Shown: positions 1 to 11,290, counted from the first letter of the stretch. The stretch: DNA of 64,000 nucleotides from Vanilla planifolia (GCA_023846275.1 JAIUJO010000187.1:103501-167500), one strand, 5' to 3'. Numbers and translations are program-made. Notes: generated from the letters alone by a model not told the origin.

Positions 1-1015
1 GAGAGCATCCACCCAATTTGGCAAGCATTGTTTGCAACAATAACCCTGTGTACAATTATGAAAGCAATGTCTACACTTTTCACTATAAATTATAGCTCCA
101 TAAGACAAATGCAACACAAATGCTACAGCTCATGAGTTGCAGCTGAGAGGTACCCCTCTCTTCCCTTTTAATTTTGTGTATCCGCATGGCAAATGACACC
201 CCAATCATCTGTCTAGCCTATTGTAATTTCCCTTTTCCCTTGATGTCCACCTCTTTTGGCCTCTTTTCATGCTTCCCTCCTTTAATATATTTGATCTCCT
301 ATAATACAACCTCCTTCCCCATAGGATCCTTTAGGGTCCAAACTTTCCTAAATGCTTCTCTTCCCCTTACAATTGAAATGCTTCTACACCCTCCTGGGAA
401 CGTCCCCCTACATGATTATTCACCACTCCCTTTGGGTCCTTTGAACATTTGGAGAAGTTGTTTGAAGTGAAATTCTTCTTTGAATGGGCATAGCAGTCCT
501 CTTTCTTCTCGATTGCAGTAACATCTAAGGCCCTAGCTCTTTGTTGACTCCCTCATCCAATTCCTACAAAGTTGTTGCTATTGGGTTTCCTAGCATTCTT
601 GTATTATTTTATCTTCCTTCTTCAACAATCTTCTTACCTTTCCCTCTAAATTCCTTATCACCTCAGCTTATTGTTATCTAGTGGGACATTGATCTGTGTA
701 GTGGTCAACATGGCCACATGAGTAGCACATACTAGGAAGGCCCTCATACTCAAAAAGCTAGAATATCTTTCCCAATTCCCCACTTAGCTACATTCCTTGC
801 TTCAGTAGTTTCAAAAGGTCCATCCTTATGTAGACTCATGCATACAACAATCTTAATGAAATCTACAGTCCATCCATCCAGTAAGATGGGTTCACCAACT
901 TTTTTGACAATGCACAAAATATTTTCTACGTCCCAATAGATCAACAAAAGTGTGGGAAATCTCACCAACATAGAGGCACACATTGCAGTCATGGCACTAG
1001 GCCTAAAGTCATGGG
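1..1015 (-). mobile_element. 5'-truncated LINE (LINE A), ORF1 portion
   Basis: Remnant of a plant L1-type LINE lying antisense to the rDNA. Read on the minus strand it carries an ORF1 segment: a DUF4283-like stretch (RFPTLLLIYWDVENIL, then LLDGWTVDF), followed by a CCHC zinc knuckle (C-x2-C-x4-H-x4-C, CYSCGHVDHYTDQC) near 685-730, and then a diverged ORF1 C-terminal region. The element is 5'-truncated inside the DUF4283 region, where it meets the 18S target-site word at 1016. Its other end lies beyond the window start. The stretch around 1-40 resembles 52733-52770 of LINE7 more than other copies, so it may belong to that subfamily. Stops and frameshifts rule out a working protein. Confidence 0.85.
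170..1015 (-). pseudogene. LINE ORF1 fragment (DUF4283-like region plus CCHC knuckle)
   Basis: In plant L1 elements ORF1 encodes a nucleic-acid-binding protein that packages the LINE RNA; this is knowledge of the family. Here the N-terminal half is missing because of 5' truncation. The longest uninterrupted frame (750-1136) carries the DUF4283-like part but also runs past the LINE boundary into the neighbouring element, so that open frame is not one protein. The zinc knuckle keeps all four C/C/H/C ligands. Downstream the frame is broken. Confidence 0.75.
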
Positions 1016-1031
1016 AAAGTCTTTGGGTTCC
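1016..1031. repeat. LINE target-site duplication (18S-derived)
   Basis: AAAGTCTTTGGGTTCC, identical to the plant 18S rRNA sequence just 5' of GGGGGAGTATGG. It separates LINE A from LINE B. Confidence 0.85.
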
Positions 1032-1357
1032 ATTGATATAATAATAATGATTGAAGCCTACAAAAAGTCCTCTATAAAGGATCAAACAAAAATAATCAGA
1101 AAGTAATAGCTTCAAAATCAATTTGGGAAGGGGCATACCCTAGTACCAAGTAAAATCAACTAAACATGCATTATGCACCACCTTATCTATAAGGGAATTT
1201 CCTTTTTTGTAGATGTGTGTTATGTGAAACATGTCCATTCCTCTAACTATAGTAGCATGCAAAATGACATCACCACACCTTAACCCATTTGCCTCCAAAT
1301 TGCTAAAAAGTTGTAACAAAATGTTATTGTTGTTGCCAATTTTGTATTGAACGAGAG
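1032..1357 (-). mobile_element. Short internally deleted LINE copy (LINE B)
   Basis: It begins with the family's 3' terminus (ATTGAT...AATAATG, then GAAGCCTACAAAAAGTCC), reads about 215 bp of the LINE 3' end, then near 1246 jumps past the RNase H region into the segment that normally precedes it (matching about 8160-8240 and 9270-9360). It ends at 1357 against a second copy of the target word. It is therefore both internally deleted and 5'-truncated. No domain survives. Confidence 0.8.
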
Positions 1358-1970
1358 AAAGTCTTTGGGTCTGGGGAGTGTATGGTTGCAAGACTGAAAC
1401 ATAAAGGAATTGGTGGAAGGGCACCACCACGAGTGGAGCCTACAACTCTATTTGACTCAACATTGGGAAGCTTATTATGTCCAGACATAGTAAGGATTGA
1501 TAAATTGAGAGCTCATTCTTGACTCTATGGGTGGTGATGCATGACCGTTCTTAGTTGGTGGAGCAATTTGTCTGGATAATTTCGCTAACAAACAAGACCT
1601 CAGCCCTTAAATGTTCTCAACGACATGCGTGCTACACTGATGTATTCAATGAGTCCATTGCCTTGGTCTAAAGCTCTGGGTAATCTTATGAAAAATTCAT
1701 CATGATGGGGATAAATCATTGCAATTATTGGTCTTCAATAAGGAATTCCTAGTATGCATGAGTCATCAACTCATGTTGATTATGTCCCTACCCTTTACAC
1801 ACACCACCCGTCGCTCCTACCGATTGAGTGGTCCGGTGAAGTGTTTAGATCGCTGCGATGTGGCTAGTTTGCCACGTGCAACTCAACGAGAAGTCCACTA
1901 AATCTTATCATTTAGAGGAAGGAGAAGTTGTAACAAGGTTTTCGTTGGTGAACCTATGAAAGGATCATTG
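1358..1970 (+). rRNA. 18S rRNA pseudogene, 3' part (block 1)
   Basis: The 3' ~690 nt of a small-subunit rRNA gene, starting with the LINE target word (AAAGTCTTTGGGTCT) and continuing GGGGAGT...ATGG, the AAAGGAATTG helix and the TTTGACTCAACA region, to the canonical end GGATCATTG. About 100 nt are missing at ~1604, where CAGC joins directly to CTTAAATGTTCT; block 2 retains this stretch at 13803-13904. Many C-to-T and G-to-A changes hit conserved positions, for example CACCGCCCGTC reads CACCACCCGTC. The 5' two thirds should lie before the window, on the far side of the LINEs. Not functional. Confidence 0.9.
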
Positions 1971-2184
1971 ACGAGAGGTATAAAAGATGGAGTGGTGTGC
2001 AACGATTGTTCAATGTCACAATCTTTCATAGCATGTTCCCTTGCTTTCATATGGATCTCGATTATATGGGTGATAAACAACAACTTGTGGGCGTGGTAAG
2101 GTGCCAAGGGGGGAGCAAATGTTAAGGTGACAGAGGAGTATGCTTTGCATTGTCAGGTCCAATAAGGCTTGGTAATCAAATGTT
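1971..2184 (+). other. ITS1 (block 1)
   Basis: Spacer between the 18S and 5.8S pseudogenes, about 214 bp, in the usual angiosperm size range. It contains a decayed form of the conserved ITS1 core near 2092-2115 (GGCGTGG...GGTGCCAAGGGG). Confidence 0.8.
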
Positions 2185-2339
2185 GAACAACTCTTGACAA
2201 TGGATATCTTGGCTCTTGCATCAATGAAGAATGTAGTGAAATGCAACACATGTTTTCAATTATAGAATCCCATGAACTATCCATTTTTTGAATGCACATT
2301 ACGCTACAAGCTGAGGGCACGCCTACATGGGTGTAATGT
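2185..2339 (+). rRNA. 5.8S rRNA pseudogene (block 1)
   Basis: Recognised from CTCTTGACAATGGATATCTT and GCATCAATGAAGAA, degenerate forms of the 5.8S core CTCTCGGCAACGGATATCTC and GCATCGATGAAGAAC. Length is near the usual ~160 nt and both ends can be placed. The differences from consensus are mostly C-to-T or G-to-A. Confidence 0.88.
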
Positions 2340-2570
2340 GACTAGTCTCTTCTTGCAGAAGCCTGGAGTCATTGGTTTGGGTCCCAGGCCCCAGTTTGTA
2401 GGCGATTGATGGCACCCCAAGATGTTGCATAGCGTAGGTGATGGTCAACTGTCGACATGGATAGAAGTGGATGCCACCGATTGTCATGGTGTTGGCCAGC
2501 AAGAATCAAAGTTGTAAGGCGACAAAGAGATGCCCTTCATTGATCCAACTCCATGCTCCATTGTGTAAAA
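2340..2570 (+). other. ITS2 (block 1)
   Basis: About 230 bp between 5.8S and 26S, alignable with 56331-56574. Shared blocks include TTGGTTTGGGTCCCAGGCCC and the stretch ending ...CAACTCCATGCTCCA before 26S. Confidence 0.8.
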
Positions 2571-3446
2571 ACATAGCCTCATGTTAAGTAAGGCTACCCA
2601 CTGAGTTTAAGCATATAAATAAGTGGAGAAAGAACTTGCAAGGATTCCCTTAGTAACAACGAGCGAAATGAGACAAGCAGTTTGGAAATCGGGCAGCCTG
2701 AAGCCTAAATTGTAGTCTTGAGAGGCATCCTCAGTGACATATCAGGATCAAGTCTCTCGGTAAAGGGGTGTTAGGGAGGGTGAGAGCCCCATTTAGCTCG
2801 TACTTTGTTGCTACACGAGGCACTCTAAATGAGTCAGGTTGTTTTGGAATGAAGCCCAAATTGGATGGTAAATTCTATCATAGGATAAATAATTGTGAGA
2901 GACCAATAAAAGACAAGTACCACGAGTGAAAGATGAAAAGATCTTTGAAAAGGGAGTCAAAGTGTGCTTGAAATTGTCAAGAGAGAAGCAGATGGGGGCT
3001 GGTAGTGTGCCTCAACTGGATGCAGAATGACCAATTATGGTTTGTTACACGACTGGAGGATCATACCGTCTCAGGCCATCGTGGCAACAAGAGCCCTGGT
3101 GGAGGTCGCTCAAGGAGAAATCATCATGGTAGGCAGTCGCATTGCTCACACAATTGAGGCGTGCCTTGGCAGCACCGTGTGCATGAGTGATGGCCAGTGT
3201 GCTCCCCATTTGACCATCTTGAAACATGGACTTAGGAGTCTAGCATGCTTGCGAGTCGGCTGGTTTGCAAGCCTGAAAGACACAAGGAAGCTGATTGATG
3301 GGATCCTCCTTTGAAGGGGGAGCCACCGATCGACTCAGATCTTCTATGAAGGGCTCTAGTGAGAGCATGACTATCATGACCTGAAAGATGGTGAACTATG
3401 CCTGAGTAGGGCTAAGCTGGAGGAAACTCTGTTGGAGGCCTGTAGC
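2571..3446 (+). rRNA. 26S rRNA pseudogene, 5' fragment (block 1)
   Basis: First ~0.88 kb of large-subunit rRNA: TACCCACTGAGTTTAAGCAT (consensus TACCCGCTGAGTTTAAGCAT), the region corresponding to the usual D1-D2 domains, then CCTGAAAGATGGTGAACTAT and GGAAACTCTGTTGGAGGCC. It stops abruptly near 3446, where the sequence changes to the endonuclease region of a LINE. The remaining ~2.5 kb of 26S, the IGS, the next 18S 5' part and the 3' half of the LINE are missing, so one large deletion probably made this junction. Confidence 0.9.
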
Positions 3447-4060
3447 TTCATCCCGAACACAATAAGTAATGGGCAGTGATCTGACACATTATGAGACAAA
3501 TGAGTAACTGTAGTTATGGGAAAGTCCTGTATTCCCTGGAGATTCATTAGCACTCTATCCATCCTCTCCAATATTCAAGCACCTCTTTCTATCCATTGCA
3601 CCATGTGTAGCTATTGCCCAAATATCCAAAGTCTATTAACTCTAATTCTTATATGATTTTAAAAAACTCCTGCTACTCCCACCCATTCCTAAACCTCTTC
3701 CCTCCACTCTTCTCCTCCAGCAACATTACAACATTGAAGTCCTCCACCACAATCATGGGTTCCCCACCTCTAGCCTCCTCCTTCAAGATCTCCCACACAA
3801 TGTTCCTCTTTTTAGGCTCCTTGGATGCATCACCACGCAACATTTTATCAGCTAATCCTTCCTTACCATTGCCTACACTACAAGTACTTGCAATGAAATC
3901 TTCATAACTTTCAAGTTCACCCAGCTCCTCCATAGAACCATAATCCCTCAAGACAAGCCCTTTGAAGGTTGCACTACAAACTCTCAATCTCCACCAAGCA
4001 GCAAATCTGCATCTCTTCCGCTGAATTTCTCCACTACTTTCAACAAGAGACATTGCTGTA
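3447..4060 (-). pseudogene. LINE ORF2 endonuclease (EEP) domain fragment
   Basis: AP-endonuclease-like domain that nicks target DNA in L1 elements. Visible motifs on the minus strand: IVVEDFNVVM (family form VGDFN; Gly is now Glu, Asp and Asn kept) near 3750, ERMDRVL near 3560, and SDHCPLL near 3480 with the catalytic Asp-His pair kept. The two halves are in different frames (3673-4053 and 3374-3571). The domain is cut at the 26S junction. Confidence 0.85.
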
Positions 4061-4449
4061 ATACTCCTTGTTCTTAAAACTTTCTACAATTATCCACTCA
4101 ATTTCTTTTCCCTTATTCCCCTAATATTCTATACCCCTTAATCATTTTTGGCAATAGCAAAGCATAACAACCTTTAGTATCTCCCACTAATAGTAGTTGG
4201 CCTTTAAACATACTGGCAACACTTTTGCTTGAAGTGTACATCAAATTCCTACTTCTAGCAAAGTATTTGAAAAAGTTATGACCACCCAACTACACACATT
4301 ATGTCCATAATTTTATTGTCTGAACATCATAGCATTTCAAGGAATTTAGCATTCCCATTCAGACAACACAACCAGCTTTAAGGAAAAACCACAGCTTGTC
4401 TTGTCTTTTTAAACTTCCATTCGTTTCTAGAATGCCCTCCAACTTCATA

Positions 4450-6530
4450 TTTGCAGCATCCCCCTTCATTCTTGCACTTATCATTTTTTTGAGTCATCAT
4501 ACAGTAACCTCCCTACCTCAGTTCACTCAGGCAGCACCATTTTAGCAGCCCCCTGTCTCCACACAAAACTACTGCCTACCTCCTAGCATTCATACTATTT
4601 ATGATATGCCACCAAGCATATGTCTAGTGCCACTCCAACAACCAGCAGAATGCCATCATGGCATAAGGTATTCATGATAGGAGCCAAATTCCCTACCTCT
4701 TCTCATATTTAAGCACTACAGCTATCCTCCAACAGCAACTTCACCTCTACAAATTGGGCCATGCCATCCTCATTTCAATTCTTGCATTTAACATAGCTAC
4801 ATCTTAAGTTTGCATCCTTATTCATTCCCTGCTTCCTCAAGTGTACCACCCAATTAAATGGAGCATCATCACTTTGCAAAACCACACTATTAATTTTCAA
4901 CAAACATCTCATCTTCATTTCTAGCACCTTGTTGGATTCCCTCCCCAATGTATCCTTTAGGGTCCTTACTTGCTTGAAAGATTCCTTACCCCTTGCAATA
5001 GAGACACTTCTACACCTACCTAGGTACCTCCCTTCTCCACCATTGTTAATCACCCCCCTTGGGTCCCTCTAAAAGTTTGGAGTAGCTATGGGATTCTAAA
5101 ATCTTCCTTGCATAGGCATGGCAACCCTTCTTCTTCTCGATTGAACTAGCATCCAAGAGCCTAGCCCATTCCTTACATCCTCATCCTCATCCCACTGAGT
5201 GCTTGGTCATTGAGGTTCTTGGTTCCTTTGTAATGTTTCATTAGTCTCCTCCTTCCTCTTTGCTACATTCCCCTCCACTTCCCTTATCAAATCAACTCAT
5301 TTCCTCCTAGTTGAACATTGATGGGTATAGTGGCCAACATGGCCATGGTGTAACACATTTGAGGAAGGCCCTCGTACTCAAAAGAGTAGAATGCCTTCCC
5401 TGATAGCCAACTCAGCCACATTCCCAGATTCAAAGTTTTTGAGAGGTCCAACCTTACATAGACCCTCACATACAAGGATCGTTGCAAATCAATGGTCCAT
5501 CCATCCAATAAAATTGGTTCTCCAATAGCTTTAAGAATACGTAAATTATTTTTCGTGTCTTAATATAACAAAGGAAGCACTGGGAATCTCATCCACACTC
5601 GGGCACATATTATTGTCGTGGCACTTGACCTGAAATTAGGGGTCCATACATCCAACCCTATGATTTGTCTCGCTACCTACCAAGGTTCCCCATGCCACAC
5701 CACATTCATGTCCCAACTTGAATCAAAATGAAGAAAAAAGTAATCTGATGATAGATCCAATATTTTGAAATGGCCTCCCCTGTGTTGTAAAAGCCTCACA
5801 ATAATGTAGAAATGGAGGGTATTGCCATAAACTCTCCCCATAAGATCAAATTGATGAAACACTTTGCATCTACTGCATGCCAAATCTGACATAATAATCT
5901 CATCCCATGCTATAAAATCCATCATCTTAGTAGCAACCTCTTTTGCATCTATATAAGGAGGCCACTCAGTGGTTGTTGTAATTGTAGTATTTGTGTTCCT
6001 TCCAGCTGTCAGCATATCCTTGAAGCTTGTTTTGTTGGAATTATCTTATTTACCACCCTCACCATATCCCACTCCTTGCATTATATCGTCTTGCCCTTCT
6101 TTTTGTTGATCCTCATTGGTATTATTTTTAATGTTCCCCTAGGTGCTCCATTGTTCATAGAGTTGTCACAATCTCTACTTCAACCTATTATGTCCATAGT
6201 AATGACTGTCTTTCCCTCCATCCTCTTGTAGGAATTTGTCCCCTCTAACTCTCAATGGATCCCATGCCAGTGTCACTCTTAGTAAATATAGAGCCTACTA
6301 CTATTTCATTGTCATTCAATTCTACTCCCACCTCACCATCAGGTGTAAAGACTACCAGTACGACTTCCCTCTTTGCTTAGATTATAATATAACTGTATTC
6401 CTCAACCAACAATTCATTATATTTAGGGGACAAATGTTCACAACTTTTCCCCTTCATGGTGCTCTTCTTTTATTTGGTGCTAGCCATAATAGGGATCACC
6501 CTACACATTCAGTAATCCCAGCACAATAAT
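4450..6530 (-). pseudogene. LINE1 ORF1 (nucleic-acid-binding protein), broken
   Basis: Minus-strand ORF1 remnant. Parts in order: a degraded N-terminal segment (~6500-6240); a segment with EWPPYIDAKEV...ATKMMDF (~5980-5900); a DUF4283-like core (GRVYGNTLHFY, FFLHFDSSWDMNVVWHGEPW, then a decayed YW-type stretch, ~5850-5520); GWTIDLQRSLYVRVYVRLDL (~5500-5440); and a CCHC knuckle near 5330-5370. A one-base loss after the CYT of the knuckle shifts the frame, so GHVGHYTHQC continues in another frame. A C-terminal stretch (FNWVVHLRKQGMNKD) follows. At least several stops and shifts; the ORF1/ORF2 border is not clear. Confidence 0.75.
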
Positions 6531-7429
6531 AGCAACATAGCAAAGCAATTGCAATTATTATTTTAACCAGATCTTGCAACGATTATTTCAACCAACAATT
6601 ATTTTAGCCAACACAACCTATGCGATTATTTTCCAACACTTCTAGTATAACAACACAACAAAGAAATTGCAAATAAATTGCACAACATAGAACTTGTAGC
6701 AATTATAGAACAACTTCCAGCAGTAGTACAAGGTATTCTAGGAAATAGAGCTATATGAAATTTCAAAATTCCAAGTTTAGAATTGACCTTGACAAGTGGA
6801 ATTTCATTCTATTGATGCAGTAGAGTACCATACAAATTATTACATGAGAAGCCAACCCAAGCAAACATGGAACCTCACAGCACCCAAAATGAGTTATGTG
6901 TGCACTTGAAACACAAAGTTTGTAGTTTGATTGTGTTACTCTACCCAGCAAAATGCATTGAAAGCTATTAATTCAAGATTAAATTCCTTGAGAGTACGCA
7001 TGTGCACCACACATCGTGCTTCACACCATGCGTCGTGCACTTTTCACTGCACATCACGCTATTCACGTCACTACACCGGCTACTGTATACACCTCAATCA
7101 CCTTCAGCACACTTTTTAAGTCATGACCATTCGCATCATTGTGTGTGCGTCCCCTTCAGTGCCAATTTAAACCCCCCGAGCATGCACAACTGGAGCCACA
7201 CGACCACCTGTTGTATCGCCGAGCTTCCTCTGCCACAAAACTTCCTGTACCTCAGCGTACAGTGATTGATGATGTTCACGCCTTTGTAGATCCTAACTAA
7301 GTGTGTTCCAGAACCCCCTCTGTGCCTGTAGTAAGCGCCAGTGCAAGTAGCCACGACCAACTTCCTACGCACCCGATGCACCGACACTCTTCCCGCCACA
7401 AGGCGACTTGAAATCCCCACCACTCTCAC
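6531..7429 (-). other. LINE1 5' UTR
   Basis: Noncoding leader of LINE1, about 0.9 kb, alignable with 37800-38803 of LINE4 and with the corresponding regions of LINE6 and LINE7. It contains a CA/GT-rich part (~6990-7200) with repeated CACTGCACATCACG-like words. It likely held the LINE promoter, which is inference. Confidence 0.65.
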
Positions 7430-7445
7430 AAAGGCTCTGGGTTCC
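7430..7445. repeat. LINE target-site duplication
   Basis: AAAGGCTCTGGGTTCC, two changes from the 18S target word, lying exactly between the 5' end of LINE1 and the 3' end of LINE2. Confidence 0.8.
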
Positions 7446-8546
7446 ATTGATAATTTATTAATTGTTGAAGCCTATAAAAGGACCTCTTTGGAGGATCAAA
7501 AAAATGTTTGGATACAATAACAACAAAAGTAGTTTCGGAAGGGACATTCCCTAGTCCCAAGTAAAATCAGATGAACATGCATAATGCATTACCCAGTCTA
7601 CTAGAGCATCTCCTTGCCTATAAATATGTGTTGATCAAAAGGTATCCATGCCTCGATCATACCAAAGAGAGTCTTTGAATCTTTCTCCATGTGAAGGGTT
7701 CATAGAAAATTACAAACGTCCTAAATAGCCATAGTAAAATAATGCTGAATCACAATGGTGTGATAAATCAAGAACTTTGACTTTAGCAATGTGAAGGCCT
7801 CCAGAATGATGTGTACCTCCATGGCTATGCTTGATTGAGAAACAACCCACCTTCTAGCAACAAGTATTGGGTTACCAACGTGACCTCTGAAAATAATTCC
7901 CATCCCTGCAGCTTCATCCCAAGCCACATCACAATTGATTTTGATCCATCCAATTGGTGGAAGAGCCCAAAATAAAGCTACATTCAACTCATGTAAGTTG
8001 TGTGGACTCTTGCAGGACATGGATGAAGCAAAGTTGCATTTTTTTATTGTAGCTATTGCATCAATTTTTATATTTATCAGAAGGACAACACTACTCATGA
8101 CTTGCTCTTTATATTTTTTTAAATTCCTATTGGTTCAAATGTAATAAAGTGTTGTAGCAACAATAGCAGCATGCTTAATCAAGACCCCACACTTCAAATC
8201 ATTGGCCTCCAAAATATTATATACCTGTTGTAATGTAAAATTAGTGCTGCTACTTCCACTACTACTTGGAACAAGTGCTACAACAGCATTCTCGATGCGC
8301 TGCACATTGCAAACCTCTTTTGCCTTCCTGCATTCACATAGCAGATGTGAAGTTTTATCCTACTTACAACCAAAAATGTAGTAGCTACACTCCACCATTC
8401 TCCTCTTAAACAACCACTAAGCAATAGAAATACAATTATTTACTAATCTCTGAATGAAAATCCTCACCTTGGGTATATTTAACTTCCAAATCCAACTATA
8501 ATTACTTGTAATAGGCCATGGGCTTCCAACATTTTCCATAATTCCA
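7446..8546 (-). mobile_element. LINE2: 1.1-kb 5'-truncated LINE
   Basis: It carries the family 3' terminus (ATTGATAATTTATTAATTG) at 7446, the RNase H domain (7721-8098 on the minus strand) and part of the zinc-binding linker, and is cut off in the linker at ~8546. It has the same structure and truncation point as LINE5 (38820-39929), which shows that the two descend from one ancestral insertion. Confidence 0.85.
7721..8098 (-). pseudogene. LINE ORF2 C-terminal RNase H domain (RVT_3-like)
   Basis: Translated 125-codon frame matches the RNase H domain typical of plant L1 ORF2: GWIKINCDVAWDEAAGMGII, then GNPILVARRWVVSQSSIAME, EAFTLLKSKFLIYH. The first acidic position (CD) and the Glu in SIAMEVH are present. 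The later catalytic Asp, kept as QTDS or QSDS in LINE3 and LINE4, is replaced here (IVIQHYFTMAI). LINE5 has the equivalent IEIQCYFSMAI, so the loss predates their duplication. Confidence 0.85.
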
Positions 8547-8562
8547 TAGTTTCTTGCATTCC
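8547..8562. repeat. Degenerate LINE target-site duplication
   Basis: TAGTTTCTTGCATTCC. Weak match to AAAGTCTTTGGGTTCC alone, but it lies exactly between the truncated end of LINE2 and the conserved 3' terminus of LINE3. The equivalent site at 39930 is far better preserved. Confidence 0.6.
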
Positions 8563-8799
8563 ATTAATAATTTATTAATGGTTGAAGCCTACAAAAGGTC
8601 CTCTTTGAGGATCAAACAAAAATTCTGAATACAACAACATTAAAAGCGGTTTGGGAAATGGCATGTCCTAGGCCCAAATAAAATCACATGAACATGCATA
8701 ATGCACCACCCAGTTTGTTGGAGCATTTCCCAACCTATAAATATGCATTAACCGAAAGGTATTCATGCCTCAAACATACCAGAGAGAGTCTTTGAGTAT

Positions 8800-9100
8800 T
8801 CATCCACATGATGGGTGTGGTAAAAGATTGCAAACCTCCTGAATAGCCATAGTAGAATCTGTCTGAATCTCAAAAGCATGATAAATCAAAAACTTCAACC
8901 TTAGCAATGTGAAGGCCTTCAGAATGGCATCTACATCCCTAGCCATGCTCTATTAAGAAACAACCATTCTTCTAGCAACAAGCAATGGCTTACCAAGGTG
9001 ATCTCTAACAATAATTTATAGCTCTAAATAATCATCACAAACTACCACATCACAATTTATTTTGATCCATCCTGTTTAAGGAGGAGCCCAAAATAATGTT
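8800..9100 (-). pseudogene. LINE3 RNase H domain
   Basis: Same domain as in LINE2, in pieces. The minus strand at ~8850-8880 reads an EIQTDS-type motif, so the third catalytic Asp is kept in this copy. The GWIKINCD-type start lies near 9050-9090, with several stops between. Confidence 0.7.
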
Positions 9101-9239
9101 ACATTCAACTCATGTGAGTTGTGTGGACTCCCACAGGAGATGGATGAGACAAACTTGTATATTTTTATTGCAGTCATCGTGTCAATTTTAATCTTTCTCA
9201 ATAAGATGCCACTACTCATGACTTGCACCTTATGTTTTT

Positions 9240-9700
9240 TTAAATGTTTGTTGTTCCAAACGTAGTAAAGAGTTGTAGCAACAACACAACATGCTTAATC
9301 ACAACCCCACACATCAAATCATTTGTCTCCAAGGTGCTGTATACATATTGTAATATAAAATTGCTATTGCTTCTTCTACTACTACTTAAAATAAGAGCTA
9401 CAATAATGTTCATGTCCTGCACATTCCAAACCTCTCTCACCTTCCAGCATTCACATAACAAATGTTGTCATGTTTTAGCCTAGTTACAGCCTCAAATGCT
9501 GCTACTACACTCCAATATTCTTCTTTTAAACAGCCATTCAATGGTTATAATACAATTTTTAACTAATATTTAAATGAAAATCCTGACCTTCGGCAGCACC
9601 TTGAGCTTCCAAATCCAACTATAATTACATACAACAAGTCATGAGCTTCCAACATTTTTTATAATTCTAGCATTATACATTGTTGAGTAGAGCTTAGCAT
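9240..9700 (-). pseudogene. LINE3 zinc-binding linker of ORF2 (zf-RVT-like)
   Basis: The minus strand reads MLCECWKVREVWNVQD at 9461 downward, the family HLLCECxKAREVWNVQ motif that ends the zf-RVT domain between reverse transcriptase and RNase H. A 73-codon open stretch (9240-9461) continues with ILQYVYSTLETNDLMCGVVI. Confidence 0.7.
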
Positions 9701-9999
9701 TATGCACCTCCATGGACTCAATTTTTAATTGTAGCAACGAGTCCATGCTATTATTCAGCACAAAAGGAAGATGTAGCATCCAATCAAGCAATAATTTACT
9801 AGCCTAAGCTTTAACACTTCACACATCCCATTCCTTATGCTCAATAATACACTCACTAACAAATTTTGGCCATTCTATCTCCATATTAATGTAAGCAGGC
9901 CACCACTTGATTGGAAGAAACCATAGTCAAGATCCTCCAACATATCTTCATAGTTAAGGCCTATTGCCAAATACTAAGATCAATAATACCCAACCACCC

Positions 10000-11290
10000 T
10001 CCTCCTTACGTAAAGTGATAGTGCTCTAGTCCACATAATGCATTGCATGTCCTTCATTAGTGTCATACCATACGTATCTTTTGAACATCCTTTCTAATAC
10101 ATTGATCACCCCCTTTGTCACCACACAATGGATTAAGTAAAAATTAGGAATCATTGTTAGCATAGAGTTCATGATAACAATCCTATGTACCAAGGAAAGA
10201 GGCCTGATTCCCCATTTTGCAACTTGTTCTTGTACTCTTTAAATGTTAAAGAATTCTCCCTTATTTAGCAAATTTTCCAAAATATGTATCCCAAAATAAT
10301 TAAGATTTCCTACTTGGGACATATGAACTTTAGCAACCATCATCTTCTTTCTCTTTACAACCATGCCCTTGCTAAAATAGACTGTTTATTTAGTAAGATT
10401 TACCTTCTACCATAAATACATCCCATAATCCTCCATAATTTATCTTACCACCCTAGTAGCAGTAGATATAATAGCAGCATATAGAATGACATCATTAGCA
10501 TATAACAAATAAGAAATGATTGGAGAAGTTGGCCCACACCGAAATCCCACCAATGTCATAGCTTCATACTTCCTCACCACCCTAGATAAAAATTCAGATA
10601 TAATGGTGAATTGATATGGTCATAGTAAGCATTCTTGAATAAGTCTTCTCTTAGCCTCAATCGATGGGATTCTGACCCCATTCAATAGCACCCCAAACCT
10701 CGGTGTTGAGATACAAGAATTCACCCACTCACACTGCACTGTTGGGAACCCCAAAATTATCACCATATTAATGACAAACTACCATCTCACCTTATCATAT
10801 GCTGTTCCATATCCACCTTTATTGCCATAAGATCCACTCTAGAGATCAAAGAGTGCATCGTGGTTGTCATTTTCTAGCAATAAATATATCATTTAGATAA
10901 ATCTACCCAGTACAAAAGCACTTTATTCATTTGTAATTAGGTCAAATAAAACCATCTTCAGTCTTGCCACCAAGATCCTTGCCATTATTTTATATATAGT
11001 GGCAAACTTATGGGCGTAAATTGTTTTGATCTATTTGCACCCTACCCTTTAGGATTAAGTATAATAAGAGTATCCTTTCAATTATTTGGAACCTATATAT
11101 AATGAAAAAATTGTAGCATATCTCTAACAATATCCCCTGAGTAATCTCCCAATATCGATATATGAACTCTACTATTACCTCATCCTTCCCTTGAGCCTTG
11201 TTCTTCCTTGTTGATCTAATAGCTCTGATAATTTCATCCTTGATAACCTGTATGGTGAGCACTCCTTCCTACTCCAATCCAGTGCATCTA
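10000..11290 (-). pseudogene. LINE3 reverse transcriptase domain
   Basis: The fingers start is seen as DEIIRAIRSTRKNKAQGKDE (11008-11262 on the minus strand; family form RKNKAPGMDGV). The catalytic motif around 10480-10520 reads SPIISYLLYANDVILYA, so the first Asp of YADD is Asn. Several stops and frameshifts. The domain copies LINE RNA at the nicked target in active elements. Confidence 0.8.

Larger units (their letters stand above)
3447..7429 (-). mobile_element. LINE1: 3'-truncated L1-type LINE with intact 5' end
   Basis: Minus-strand element carrying, in coding order, a 5' UTR (7429 to ~6530), ORF1 (~6530 to ~4450) and the ORF2 endonuclease domain (~4060 to 3447). Reverse transcriptase and RNase H are absent because the element is joined to 26S rDNA at ~3447. 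Its 5' terminus (...CTCAC) at 7429 abuts a target-site word and is shared with LINE4 (38803) and LINE7 (55223), so this is a true full-length 5' end. All frames are interrupted. Confidence 0.88.

Noticed and set aside
1358-3446. Functional ribosomal RNA genes
   Set aside because: Large deletions, LINE insertions and changes in near-invariant motifs in every block argue for pseudogenes.
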